Shown here one piece after another: positions 56,482-64,000 of a DNA stretch of 64,000 nucleotides (positions are counted from its first letter, which is position 1; each line of letters opens with the position of its first letter). This DNA comes from Saprospiraceae bacterium (lineage in GTDB: Bacteria > Bacteroidota > Bacteroidia > Chitinophagales > Saprospiraceae): NCBI GenBank assembly GCA_028282725.1, contig JANQHF010000073.1, positions 40,349 through 104,348 on the forward strand, given 5' to 3'. The translations under genes and the position numbers were made by a program. Under the pieces are notes generated by a model. That model saw nothing but the letters and a program-made list of their open reading frames with translations, had not been told where the DNA came from and did no database searches.

Positions 56482-56501
56482 TTTTTGGATAGCTTAGTTA
56501 T

Positions 56502-57884
56502 ATGAAGAGAGACGGAAGAATATTGATAGTGGATGATGAAGAAGATATTTCATTCGCCCTCCGATTATTACTCAGTCAGCATTACGAAGAAGTATTTACT
56601 GAGAATAATCCCTTTCATATTCCCAGGTTATTGAGACAAAGAAATCCGGAAGTGGTGCTACTCGATATGAACTTCAGCAAGGGAAAGCAGGACGGCAGTG
56701 AAGGTCTTCATTGGTTGTCCAAGATTAAAGAACTGCAGCCAAATGTACAGGTATTAATGGTTACGGCTTACAGTGATGTTCATACAGCTGTTGAGACATT
56801 AAAAGCCGGAGCTACAGATTTCATTGAAAAACCATGGCGCAACGAAAAATTACTAGCTACAGTCAGCAGTGCATTTGAACTTCATGATTCGAAAACGAAG
56901 GTTGAAAATCTTAACGAACAGAAGCAGTTGCTCAATAAGACTTTGGATGAACCATATAGCGAGATTATCGGCACTTCCCCTCAAATGAACAGTATCTACC
57001 GCACTATTGACAAAGTTGCAGCAACGGATGCTCATGTATTGATCATGGGAGAAAATGGGACAGGAAAAGAATTAATTGCCAGAGCCATACATAGAAAATC
57101 TGTACGCCAGGACCAGGTATTTATTCCAGTGGACCTGGGGGCTCTTCCGGAATCTCTCTTTGAATCTGAATTATTTGGTCATATCAGAGGTGCTTTTACG
57201 GATGCACATGAAGACAAGATAGGTAGATTTGCTGCTGCCGACAGTGGTACGATTTTTCTTGATGAAATTGGAAATATTGGTCTCGGTTTACAGTCAAAAC
57301 TACTTCAGGTTCTACAAAACATGATTGTGACCCCTATAGGAGGACATCAGGCTGTGCCGATCAACGCTCGCGTAATCTGTGCTACGAATATGCCGTTGTA
57401 CAAAATGGTAGATGAAAAGTCATTCAGACAGGATTTGTTGTACAGGATCAATACCGTTGAGATTAATGTGCCCCCCTTGAGGGAGAGAAAAGGAGATATC
57501 CCTTTGCTGGTTGAACATTTTATCAGGCAGCTGAGAAAAAAATATAACAAGCCCGATATACAGCTACATCCTTCTGCACTTCCAAAATTAGAAGCTTATT
57601 TCTGGCCCGGAAATATTAGGGAGCTCAGACATCTTGTGGAACGCGCAATAATTCTTTCAGAAAATGATATCATCGAACCCCATAAATTTATAGCTCCTCA
57701 AAGAGTCAAGGAATCTGATTCTATGACTTTGAATCTGGATGAGTTAGAAAGAAAATCCATTTTAAAGGCACTCGAAATTCATAATGGAAATATTACCAAG
57801 GCCTCAAAGGATCTGGGAATAACAAGAGCAGCACTGTATCGTAGAATTGAAAAATACAAGATTGATGACGCAAGGCCTTCTTAG
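56502..57884 (+). CDS. NtrC-type sigma-54-dependent response regulator
   Basis: 460 residues. Receiver domain with D11-D12 and phospho-acceptor D55 (VVLLDMNFSKG) and Lys in FIEKPW; an AAA+ domain (about 150-390) with Walker A GENGTGKE, Walker B TIFLDEIGN and the sigma-54 contact loop as GAFTDA, a variant of GAFTGA; and a Fis-type helix-turn-helix (NGNITKASKDLGITRAALYRRIE). It should activate sigma-54 promoters when phosphorylated by the kinase encoded 23 bp downstream. Operator-like repeats before this gene and before the exporter operon point to its targets. Confidence 0.95.
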   Translation: MKRDGRILIVDDEEDISFALRLLLSQHYEEVFTENNPFHIPRLLRQRNPEVVLLDMNFSKGKQDGSEGLHWLSKIKELQPNVQVLMVTAYSDVHTAVETLKAGATDFIEKPWRNEKLLATVSSAFELHDSKTKVENLNEQKQLLNKTLDEPYSEIIGTSPQMNSIYRTIDKVAATDAHVLIMGENGTGKELIARAIHRKSVRQDQVFIPVDLGALPESLFESELFGHIRGAFTDAHEDKIGRFAAADSGTIFLDEIGNIGLGLQSKLLQVLQNMIVTPIGGHQAVPINARVICATNMPLYKMVDEKSFRQDLLYRINTVEINVPPLRERKGDIPLLVEHFIRQLRKKYNKPDIQLHPSALPKLEAYFWPGNIRELRHLVERAIILSENDIIEPHKFIAPQRVKESDSMTLNLDELERKSILKALEIHNGNITKASKDLGITRAALYRRIEKYKIDDARPS

Positions 57885-57907
57885 CGATCGCTCTTACGAA
57901 TGTTAAA

Positions 57908-59260
57908 ATGCTTCAGGGAAAGACATATACGCTTGGCCGGTTCAAAATGAAGGTGATCGTATACATTGCGATGATTACAGGGATTTTATTGCTCGAGACC
58001 TATCTGATCATTACCGGACAATCTTATTTTACGATCAGTGTCATTGCTGTTTTTCTATGCTATTTTATCTACAGGCTGTTTTCACTTGTAAATAAAACGA
58101 ATCGTGATCTGACCAATTTTCTCATGAGTATTCGCTATAATGATTTTGAAACCACCTACAGTCAGAATAGTAACCAATCTGAAGACAAGGCATCACTTTA
58201 CAATGCTTTTAACCTGATTACGGGAAAATTTCGCGATATCCGATCCGAGAAAGAAGCTCAACATCAATTCCTGCTTGCTCTGGTGGAACAAGTTGAAACA
58301 GGAATTATTTGTTTTGATCAGGAAGGAAAGACGATATTGATGAATCACGCCTTGCAGAAATTATTGCATAAATCCTATTTGCCTTCAATTGAATCACTTA
58401 AAAGGGTCAATGAAGATCTTTATCAAAGTATCATGGAATGTCATCCGGGTGAACGTAAGCTTCTCGATGTCAAAATTGAAAATGACATTCTTCAATTAGC
58501 CTATGAGGCAACTTTGATCATCATGAATGAGGAAACACTTAGATTGTTTTCATTTCATAATATCAGATCAGAACTGGATTACCGCGAGATGGAGTCCTGG
58601 CAAAAACTAATTCGGATCCTGACCCATGAAATTATGAATTCGGTAAGTCCGGTCGTATCACTGGCTTCAACCACCGATCATATTATAACTAATGCCAAAG
58701 GTCTGGATGAGCAAACCAGAACTGACATTCATCAGGCCATCAGTGCCATTCAAAAGAGAAGTGAATTTTTGCTGGATTTTACAAGTAAATATCGTCAACT
58801 GACGCGGGTACCACCTCCTGAATTTGCAATGTTTGACGTTAAGGAATTATTCGAAAGACTGATCATACTGCACAAAGCGGAAATTGATGACCAATCAATT
58901 ACATTGATCAAACAATTCCCTGAGCACAAGGTGATGCTGAATGGTGATGCGGGTCTTTTAGAACAGGCTTTTATTAATTTGATAAAAAATGCGATTGAAG
59001 CCCTGGAAGGTCACCAGGGCCCGATTCTAGAAATTCGCTTGTACAAGGATGTAGAAAATGTAATCATTCAAATTGCAGACACCGGAGATGGCATCGAGGA
59101 AAGTATGTTGGATCAGATATTCATCCCATTTTTTACAACAAAAAATAGAGGTTCGGGTATTGGGCTAAGTCTTTGTCGTCAAATTATCGTTGCCAGCCGT
59201 GGAAGCATTGATGTTCAAAGCGTAAGGGGAAAAGGGACAATCTTTACGATCAAATTGTGA
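57908..59260 (+). CDS. Membrane-bound sensor histidine kinase (NtrY-like)
   Basis: 450 residues. Two membrane helices (about 14-36 and 41-60) with almost no periplasmic loop, a PAS-like region (about 115-220), and a HisKA-HATPase core: H240 in ILTHEIMNS, N box LINLIKNAIEAL, and GDGIEESMLDQIFIPFFTTK with GSGIGLSLCRQI. The lack of a large external domain suggests it senses the membrane or an internal signal, as proposed for kinases near MacB-type exporters. It pairs with the sigma-54 regulator upstream. Confidence 0.94.
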   Translation: MLQGKTYTLGRFKMKVIVYIAMITGILLLETYLIITGQSYFTISVIAVFLCYFIYRLFSLVNKTNRDLTNFLMSIRYNDFETTYSQNSNQSEDKASLYNAFNLITGKFRDIRSEKEAQHQFLLALVEQVETGIICFDQEGKTILMNHALQKLLHKSYLPSIESLKRVNEDLYQSIMECHPGERKLLDVKIENDILQLAYEATLIIMNEETLRLFSFHNIRSELDYREMESWQKLIRILTHEIMNSVSPVVSLASTTDHIITNAKGLDEQTRTDIHQAISAIQKRSEFLLDFTSKYRQLTRVPPPEFAMFDVKELFERLIILHKAEIDDQSITLIKQFPEHKVMLNGDAGLLEQAFINLIKNAIEALEGHQGPILEIRLYKDVENVIIQIADTGDGIEESMLDQIFIPFFTTKNRGSGIGLSLCRQIIVASRGSIDVQSVRGKGTIFTIKL

Positions 59261-59411
59261 CAATCATGATGATTTGAAATTGTGTCGATCCGAGAGATTG
59301 CTTGAAATTGCCTCCACAGAAAAGAGGTTTTACAGAAGATATTGGCTGAGGAAGGCGGGCAAGTATTTCGTATAATATTTCCAACTACCAAGGGCTGCCT
59401 TAACTGTATTT

Positions 59412-59861
59412 TTGTTTTTATATGCCGTACTAAAAAGTAAGTCTTTATTTCACGAATTTGTACCTGTTTTATCGATAATTGCATTTGACATTTATTTTAT
59501 CGTTATTATCGGGCAGGGATATGAAAACTATAAAAGCGATCATTCTTATCCCCCACCACTCTTGACAGCTCATTTTTATAATTGGGACCTTTGTTCTATT
59601 CCGGCAAGCGTGATTTTGTTCTATCAGTATTTAAGTTTGGATACTTTATCATTTTCAATCGTCACTGCTGTAATCACATCGGTAGAATTCAGTCTATTAT
59701 TGATCATGATCCATGCCTGCATATTTGTTTTTCCAAAAATGGCTCAGGGGGCATTCAAAAGAATTACCAATATCCGGGTATTGTCTGAAGCAATACCGTC
59801 TAAAATTTCACTTGCACAAAATCCAATTTGGAATCCGGGGAAACGGCAGAAGTCAATGTAG
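59412..59861 (+). CDS. Possible small membrane protein (doubtful)
   Basis: 149 codons from a TTG. Hydrophobic stretches FVPVLSIIAFDIYFIVIIG and SFSIVTAVITSVEFSLLLIMIHACIFVF could span the membrane two or three times. No family is recognised, the start is weak, and the 3' 62 bases overlap the OmpA-like gene on the other strand. It lies in a stretch with decayed genes, so it may be a remnant. Bases 59261-59411 before it show nothing I can name. Confidence 0.35.
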   Translation: MFLYAVLKSKSLFHEFVPVLSIIAFDIYFIVIIGQGYENYKSDHSYPPPLLTAHFYNWDLCSIPASVILFYQYLSLDTLSFSIVTAVITSVEFSLLLIMIHACIFVFPKMAQGAFKRITNIRVLSEAIPSKISLAQNPIWNPGKRQKSM

Positions 59862-60396
59862 AAATATTGAGTCCGTTTACCCCGAAGGCCATCAGTAGAT
59901 CTTTTATGGCCTTGGCTCGATTACGTGCCAATGAACGAGAACGGTAATTATCCAGATGATAGCTGATGACTGTGATTGATTGGACGACTCCTACTTCGAA
60001 TTGATCCGCGATCTTTCGAATCTGATCGACTGCTGTATTCAGCAGCAATGCTCTTTCGGGGCTGAAACCAATATACTGGCTGCTGCCGGTGATAATGGGT
60101 TGCTTATTTTCTTCAGAAAAGGAGGGAATGGGTTCTTCTTCTTTTTCAAAAAAGACTATTTGTCCCGATGGAGCAGGTTGATCTTTTGATAACCTGTCAA
60201 TAATCGAAGTTGTAGATTCTCCTGAGGTGAAGAGGCCTTCTACTCTTTGGTAGATTGCTACCAGGTCACCATTGACAGCCACATCGACCAAATGTGCATT
60301 TCCATTGATCAGAACAATTGTTCGGACAGGATCTTCCTGGGCATTGAGATATGCACCTGAAATCAGAAAAGCGATCATCATCATCACCTGTGACAT
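59800..60396 (-). CDS. Periplasmic protein with OmpA-like C-terminal domain
   Basis: 198 residues with a signal peptide (MMMIAFLISGAYLNAQ). Residues 25-110 have no recognised domain. From about 115 an OmpA-like module is suggested by FSPERALLLNTAVDQIRKIA, an ITVISYHLDNY strand and SLARNRAKAIKDLLMAFGV, which parallels the LSxxRAxAVxxYLxxxG helix of peptidoglycan-binding OmpA domains. The Asp and Arg that hold the peptidoglycan peptide are not clearly both present. It probably resides in the periplasm; the role is unknown. Confidence 0.7.
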   Translation of the reverse strand: MSQVMMMIAFLISGAYLNAQEDPVRTIVLINGNAHLVDVAVNGDLVAIYQRVEGLFTSGESTTSIIDRLSKDQPAPSGQIVFFEKEEEPIPSFSEENKQPIITGSSQYIGFSPERALLLNTAVDQIRKIADQFEVGVVQSITVISYHLDNYRSRSLARNRAKAIKDLLMAFGVNGLNISTLTSAVSPDSKLDFVQVKF

Positions 60397-60509
60397 CCCG
60401 GTTGTAAGTTTATCGACCCTTTACGGTCTGATTTGGGAATGTAATGTATAACACTAAGTCGTGAATTTCAAGACCAGAAGAACGGTTGACCTGTTTTTGG
60501 ACCTAGATT

Positions 60510-60912
60510 CTATTCCCACAATCGTTCAATGGTGGATATCTTTTCAAATGATAAGTAAACTTCAGTTTCGGATCCTTCCTTCCTCAATTCGACCAAATCA
60601 TGAACATTATCAGCAAGGCATAATACGCCGTCTCTGGCTTTGACAAAGTATCCGATGGATGATTGATTATTAATGTCTTTGATTATGAATTTTAATTTTT
60701 GGGATGATGTGCAATGAAGAAATGGAGTTCGTTGAAATAGTCTTTTTCTTTTTTCAGAAGATCATTATTCTTCTCATTCAAAAATTCTCTTTTGAGATCT
60801 CAAAATTGAGAGATAGTAATTCTTTACCGGTGATCGTCTTTCTGTTCTTCCTGTTGGTTGTTGTTATTAAATTTGCCAGGACAACAGCACCGAAATTGAA
60901 TATTATTGGCAT
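60510..60912 (-). pseudogene. Frame-disrupted gene of unknown family
   Basis: Three consecutive open segments in different frames join into one plausible protein of about 130 residues: MPIIFNFGAVVLANLITTT to ISKENF, then NEKNNDLLKKEKDYFNELHF, then LKFIIKDINNQSSIGYFVK through ISTIERLWE and a stop. Restoring one T in a run of five near 60780 and one A in a run of five near 60698 would reopen the frame. Both lesions lie in homopolymers, so either real decay or a sequencing error would explain them. I do not recognise the family. Confidence 0.5.
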
Positions 60913-61436
60913 GTAAAAACTGATTGGCAGATTTGAAATCAGCTTTGCTATATAAAGTGAATCCAGTGGCTAAGAAAGCCGTTGATATCGTATTGGTAAT
61001 CTATCCCCAGGAATTTTATTTTGGAAATGAGACTTGTTGAATAACAACATCTGAAATTTATTTACATGTAGTGCACCAGCTTCTTATGGCTTCCTCGAAT
61101 TCACTTTTTATAGAAATTATGGTTACAAGTGGGGGTCGATATCATAAATAAAAGCTCTGACATTCTTACCGTTGACCAGTTGGGTCTTTTTTTTGTAAAA
61201 CTCTGATCGTTTATTTTGAAAGGCCGGTTTTGAAATTAGCGATTGAGAATACGAATTATTTGTGATCATTATTGCAATAGTGATCATACATATATGAAAG
61301 AATCATGTTGTCAAACTGGAGATCTTAGAACAATTTTTTAGAGTGGGAACGGTTGATCAGCTTCGATCATTCAGCGATAAGATACATATTCTTTTAGCTG
61401 TATTCAATTCAAATAACCGGGTATTCAATTTCTATA
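60913..61436. other. Intergenic stretch with scattered coding-like remnants
   Basis: No intact gene. On the minus strand, fragments such as KNVRAFIYDIDPHL and EFEEAIRSWCTTCK read like protein sequence but are broken by several stops and shifts between about 61040 and 61260. They may belong to the same decayed unit as the neighbouring pseudogene. Nothing else is apparent. Confidence 0.35.
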
Positions 61437-63473
61437 TTATTGATCCAATAATTGTAACACGTGGTCAACTACATTTTCCGCTGTATATCCAAACTTTTCA
61501 TCAAGTACCTTGTAAGGTGCCGAATAGCCGAAATGTGTCATTCCATAGACTTTGCCATTATTTTTGACGACACCTTCCAGGGTGACTGGCAATCCGGCAG
61601 TCAAGCCGAAGGTAGGGATGTCATCAGGCAGTAATTCGTTTTGGTAAGCTGTGCTTTGTGTCCTGAAAACACCTTCTGACGGAATGGAAACAATTCTTAC
61701 TTTAAGTCCCCTCGATTCCAGAAGAGGAGCTGCAGAGACAAGAGTCGACACCTCTGAACCGTTGGCCACAAGGATGATATCCGGCGTACCGGATCCTTCC
61801 TGAATAAGATATGCTCCCTTATACAAATTCATTGCATGGTACAGCCTTGTCAAGCCTTCCGTACCAGGAACATCGGTAATATTTTGTCTTGATAATATGA
61901 GACCTGCTGGTCTGTCTTTTGTTTCAAGTGCTAATTTCCATGCTGCCACGGTCTCTGCACTATCGGCCGGTCTTAGGGCCAGAAATGCTGATTTGCCAGA
62001 GTGATTATGCAATTTTTCCAATAATCGCAATTGCGCCTCCTGCTCAATGGGTTGATGAGTCGGTCCGTCCTCACCCACCCTGAATGCATCATGGGTCCAA
62101 ACAAATTTGACGGGTTGCTCCATAAGAGCTGCAATCCTGAGGACGGGCTTCATATAATCTGAAAAAGCGAAAAAGGTCCCGCAAACTGGAATGATACCAC
62201 CATGGAGCGCCATTCCCGTTGCCAATCCTGCCATCGTCAATTCGCTGACACCGGCCTGCAAAAAACCGCCGGAGAAATCTCCCCGGGTAAAAACTTTGGA
62301 CTTTTTCAGAAATCCATCGGTTTTATCGCTGTTCGAAAGATCTGCTGACGCTACGATCATATTTTCCACACGTTCAGCAAGAAATCCGAGTACCCTGGAA
62401 GAAGCATTTCTCGTTGCTTCATGCTCTCCAAGAACAATTTGACTCCAGTCGAGCATTGGCAATTCACCTGAAAGGAATAGATCTAGTTTTTTGGCCAATA
62501 CCACATTGTTTTGTCGCCACGCAGAATATTCATCCTTCCTTTCATTGGCATCCGATCGCTTTTGTTCCAGCACAGCGGAATAGTATTCGGAAACGTCCGT
62601 AAAGATTTGAAACGGATGTTCCGGATCACCACCGAGATTTTCGATGGTCTTGTTAAAGGAAGCATTTGACTTACCTAACGGCTTGCCATGGGTTTCCACT
62701 TCTCCTTCATGAGAGCTGCCATCTTCTTTGACAGCACCCTTACCCATGACTGTATGACCTATAATCAATGTTGGCTTTTCTTTTTCGGCTTGAGCTTCCT
62801 GTATGGCTTTCCGTATTTGTTCTTCATCATTACCATCTATACTCATGACATGCCAATTCCAGCTTTCATATTTTTTAGCGGTATCTTCAGAAGTTACTTC
62901 GCCGACCATGGTGCTCAGCTGTACCTCGTTGGCATCGTAAAACATAATCAGGTTTCCAAGCCCCAGGAAACCAGCAATACGGCCTACTCCCTGTGATATT
63001 TCTTCCTGGACACCTCCGTCTGAAATGTACAAAAAGGTGTAATGACTCAACCAATCTCCGAATCTCTCAACTAAAAATCGCTCGGCAATTGCTGCTCCGG
63101 CACCAAAGCAATGACCCAGGCCGAGAGGGCCGCTGGTATTTTCGATGCCACGTTTGATGTCGATTTCAGGATGACCGGGTGTGGGACTTTTCCACTGGCG
63201 GAAGTTCTTGATGTCATCCATGGACATGGCATCACACAACAAAAGTTGCGAATAGAGCATGGCAGACATATGTCCCGGATCCAGGAAGAATCGATCCCTC
63301 ATGAACCATCCCATATCATCCGGGTCAAATTGAAGAAATTCACTGTACAGGATATTGATAAAATCCGCTCCTCCCATTGGTCCACCAGGGTGACCGGAGG
63401 AGGCTCTTTCTACCATGGCTGCTGATAAGATCCTTATGTTGTCCGCACATTTTGTAGCAATGGATTTGGCCAT
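61437..63473 (-). CDS. tkt: Transketolase
   Basis: 678 residues, the full length for a single-chain enzyme. ATKCADNIRILSAAMVERA and SSGHPGGPMGGAD at the N terminus, the thiamine diphosphate region YISDGGVQEEISQGVGRIAG (SDG where GDG is usual) with a following FYDANEV, a pyrimidine-binding domain with THDAFRVGEDGPTHQPIEQ, and a C-terminal domain with MTHFGYSAPYKVLDEKFG. It moves two-carbon units between pentose phosphate and glycolytic sugars in the cytoplasm. A -7 box lies 27 bp upstream of the ATG. Confidence 0.96.
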   Translation of the reverse strand: MAKSIATKCADNIRILSAAMVERASSGHPGGPMGGADFINILYSEFLQFDPDDMGWFMRDRFFLDPGHMSAMLYSQLLLCDAMSMDDIKNFRQWKSPTPGHPEIDIKRGIENTSGPLGLGHCFGAGAAIAERFLVERFGDWLSHYTFLYISDGGVQEEISQGVGRIAGFLGLGNLIMFYDANEVQLSTMVGEVTSEDTAKKYESWNWHVMSIDGNDEEQIRKAIQEAQAEKEKPTLIIGHTVMGKGAVKEDGSSHEGEVETHGKPLGKSNASFNKTIENLGGDPEHPFQIFTDVSEYYSAVLEQKRSDANERKDEYSAWRQNNVVLAKKLDLFLSGELPMLDWSQIVLGEHEATRNASSRVLGFLAERVENMIVASADLSNSDKTDGFLKKSKVFTRGDFSGGFLQAGVSELTMAGLATGMALHGGIIPVCGTFFAFSDYMKPVLRIAALMEQPVKFVWTHDAFRVGEDGPTHQPIEQEAQLRLLEKLHNHSGKSAFLALRPADSAETVAAWKLALETKDRPAGLILSRQNITDVPGTEGLTRLYHAMNLYKGAYLIQEGSGTPDIILVANGSEVSTLVSAAPLLESRGLKVRIVSIPSEGVFRTQSTAYQNELLPDDIPTFGLTAGLPVTLEGVVKNNGKVYGMTHFGYSAPYKVLDEKFGYTAENVVDHVLQLLDQ

Positions 63474-63499
63474 TTGTTCTGTCTTTTTTTAATAAGCGG

Positions 63500-63507
63500 C
63501 AAAGGTA
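63500..63507 (-). promoter_or_regulatory. Candidate -7 element of transketolase
   Basis: On the minus strand TACCTTTG matches TAnnTTTG exactly and lies 27 bp before the ATG. No clear TTTG -33 box is seen at the right spacing. Confidence 0.45.
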
Positions 63508-63550
63508 ATTATTTAGTTATACGGTTGTAATTTTTGAGTTTTGAGTTTTG

Positions 63551-63581
63551 TCCCGACGATTCGCTTTGCGAATGTACGGGA
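63551..63581. repeat. Palindrome with interrupted stem
   Basis: TCCCG...CGGGA encloses ATTCGCTTTGCGAAT, an interrupted hairpin of about 12 bp. Two bases on it is followed by a second small palindrome, CTGTCTGACAG. It belongs to the non-coding right end of the window. Confidence 0.6.
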
Positions 63582-63613
63582 TACCTGTCTGACAGATCGC
63601 ACCAACCCGTCCC

Positions 63614-63645
63614 AGATCAACAAATAAACAGATCAACAAATAAAC
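63614..63645. repeat. 16-bp tandem duplication
   Basis: AGATCAACAAATAAAC occurs twice without gap. It is a simple direct duplication, perhaps by slippage. Confidence 0.85.
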
Positions 63646-63729
63646 AGTCGATGGTTGATAGTCCATTGTCCATTTTAATGAGCATGTCTAATAGTCAAGT
63701 TGCCCTCAGGCACATACCCGTACTCAAGT

Positions 63730-63756
63730 CATCACCCGACTTTAAGTCGAGTGATG
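63730..63756. repeat. Palindrome CATCACCCGACT/AGTCGAGTGATG
   Basis: Twelve-base arms with one mismatch around a TTA loop. There is no T-run. It resembles dispersed GC-rich hairpins in this phylum. Confidence 0.65.
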
Positions 63757-63814
63757 CAACCACGCCCTGCAATCAACTTCCAAACTCCAAAACCCAATGA
63801 CTAATGATTAAAAA

Positions 63815-63873
63815 GCCCTGTAGGGGCGAAATATCTGTAGCCCGGGGTAAGTGCGCAGCGCGCGACCCTGGGC
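63815..63873. repeat. Compound palindromic repeat (GCCCTGTAGGGGC plus GCCCGGGGT/ACCCTGGGC)
   Basis: Two adjacent hairpins joined by GAAATATCTGTA. I recall near-identical GTAGGGGCGAAATATCTGTA-type elements dispersed through Bacteroidota genomes; this cannot be checked here. The rest of 63474-64000 holds no gene I can support. Confidence 0.65.
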
Positions 63874-64000
63874 GGAAGAGTCAAGGACACAGCAGTTTTG
63901 GCGGTAGACGGAATACGGTAATTGGCAATTGGTCTTTAGTTAGTTTGAGGTTAATGGTCGATGGACTTTTCAACCTAGGTTGATGCCCGAAGGCCGATCA

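Noticed and set aside
63534-63800. 88-codon plus-strand ORF at the right end
   Set aside because: It runs through palindromes and a tandem duplication and its translation has low-complexity Gln/Asn/Ser content; not a credible protein.

Overview
The window is chromosomal DNA from a member of the Bacteroidota, most likely a marine or activated-sludge type relative of the Saprospiria. I infer this from a giant secreted protein ending in a type IX secretion (T9SS) sorting domain, a SusC/SusD outer-membrane pair, lipoproteins with Bacteroidota-style signal peptides, TAnnTTTG-type -7 promoter elements, scarce Shine-Dalgarno sequences with several TTG/GTG starts, and families of short GC-rich palindromic repeats. 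I see no rRNA, tRNA, CRISPR, prophage or insertion sequence.

Left part (1-20.7 kb): a 5'-truncated T9SS cargo protein with a strong terminator; an orphan LytTR response regulator; an EamA transporter; a four-gene run of DUF3604 lipoprotein, PpiC-like foldase, HupE/UreJ-like membrane protein and aldo/keto reductase; a YCII lipoprotein; a tocopherol-cyclase-family protein closely followed by an ankyrin-like protein; a cytochrome c/copper monooxygenase-like lipoprotein on the minus strand; thioredoxin reductase; a secreted protein of unknown function; a small cytochrome c lipoprotein whose end overlaps a TonB-dependent receptor.

Middle (20.8-39.7 kb): SusC and SusD with a terminator; an SGNH lipoprotein translationally coupled to a sortilin-like beta-propeller protein; an MscS channel with a cyclic-nucleotide domain; a palindrome-rich spacer; a MoxR-like AAA ATPase and its VWA partner; then, divergently, a compact locus of a Cys-tailed SAM methyltransferase, a Cys-rich AbrB-like protein and an unannotated 23-residue Cys-rich peptide followed by a strong hairpin. 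This is my best candidate for an undescribed system, probably handling a soft metal or metalloid. A BCCT transporter, serine hydrolase, RluA-type pseudouridine synthase and a two-domain glycosyltransferase follow.

Right part (39.8-60.4 kb): one minus-strand operon encodes a periplasmic adaptor, two MacB/LolD-type ATPases and five paralogous 800-residue MacB/FtsX permeases. Upstream lies a good sigma-54 promoter and two 16-bp operators 21 bp apart. The same operator motif occurs twice before a divergent NtrC-type regulator/histidine kinase pair, so the two-component system probably controls both the exporter and itself. Between them are a 54-residue membrane protein absent from the ORF track and a broken DUF2807 lipoprotein gene. 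After the kinase come a doubtful membrane ORF, an OmpA-like protein and about 0.9 kb of decayed coding sequence.

Right end: transketolase on the minus strand, then about 0.5 kb of non-coding DNA packed with palindromic repeats.
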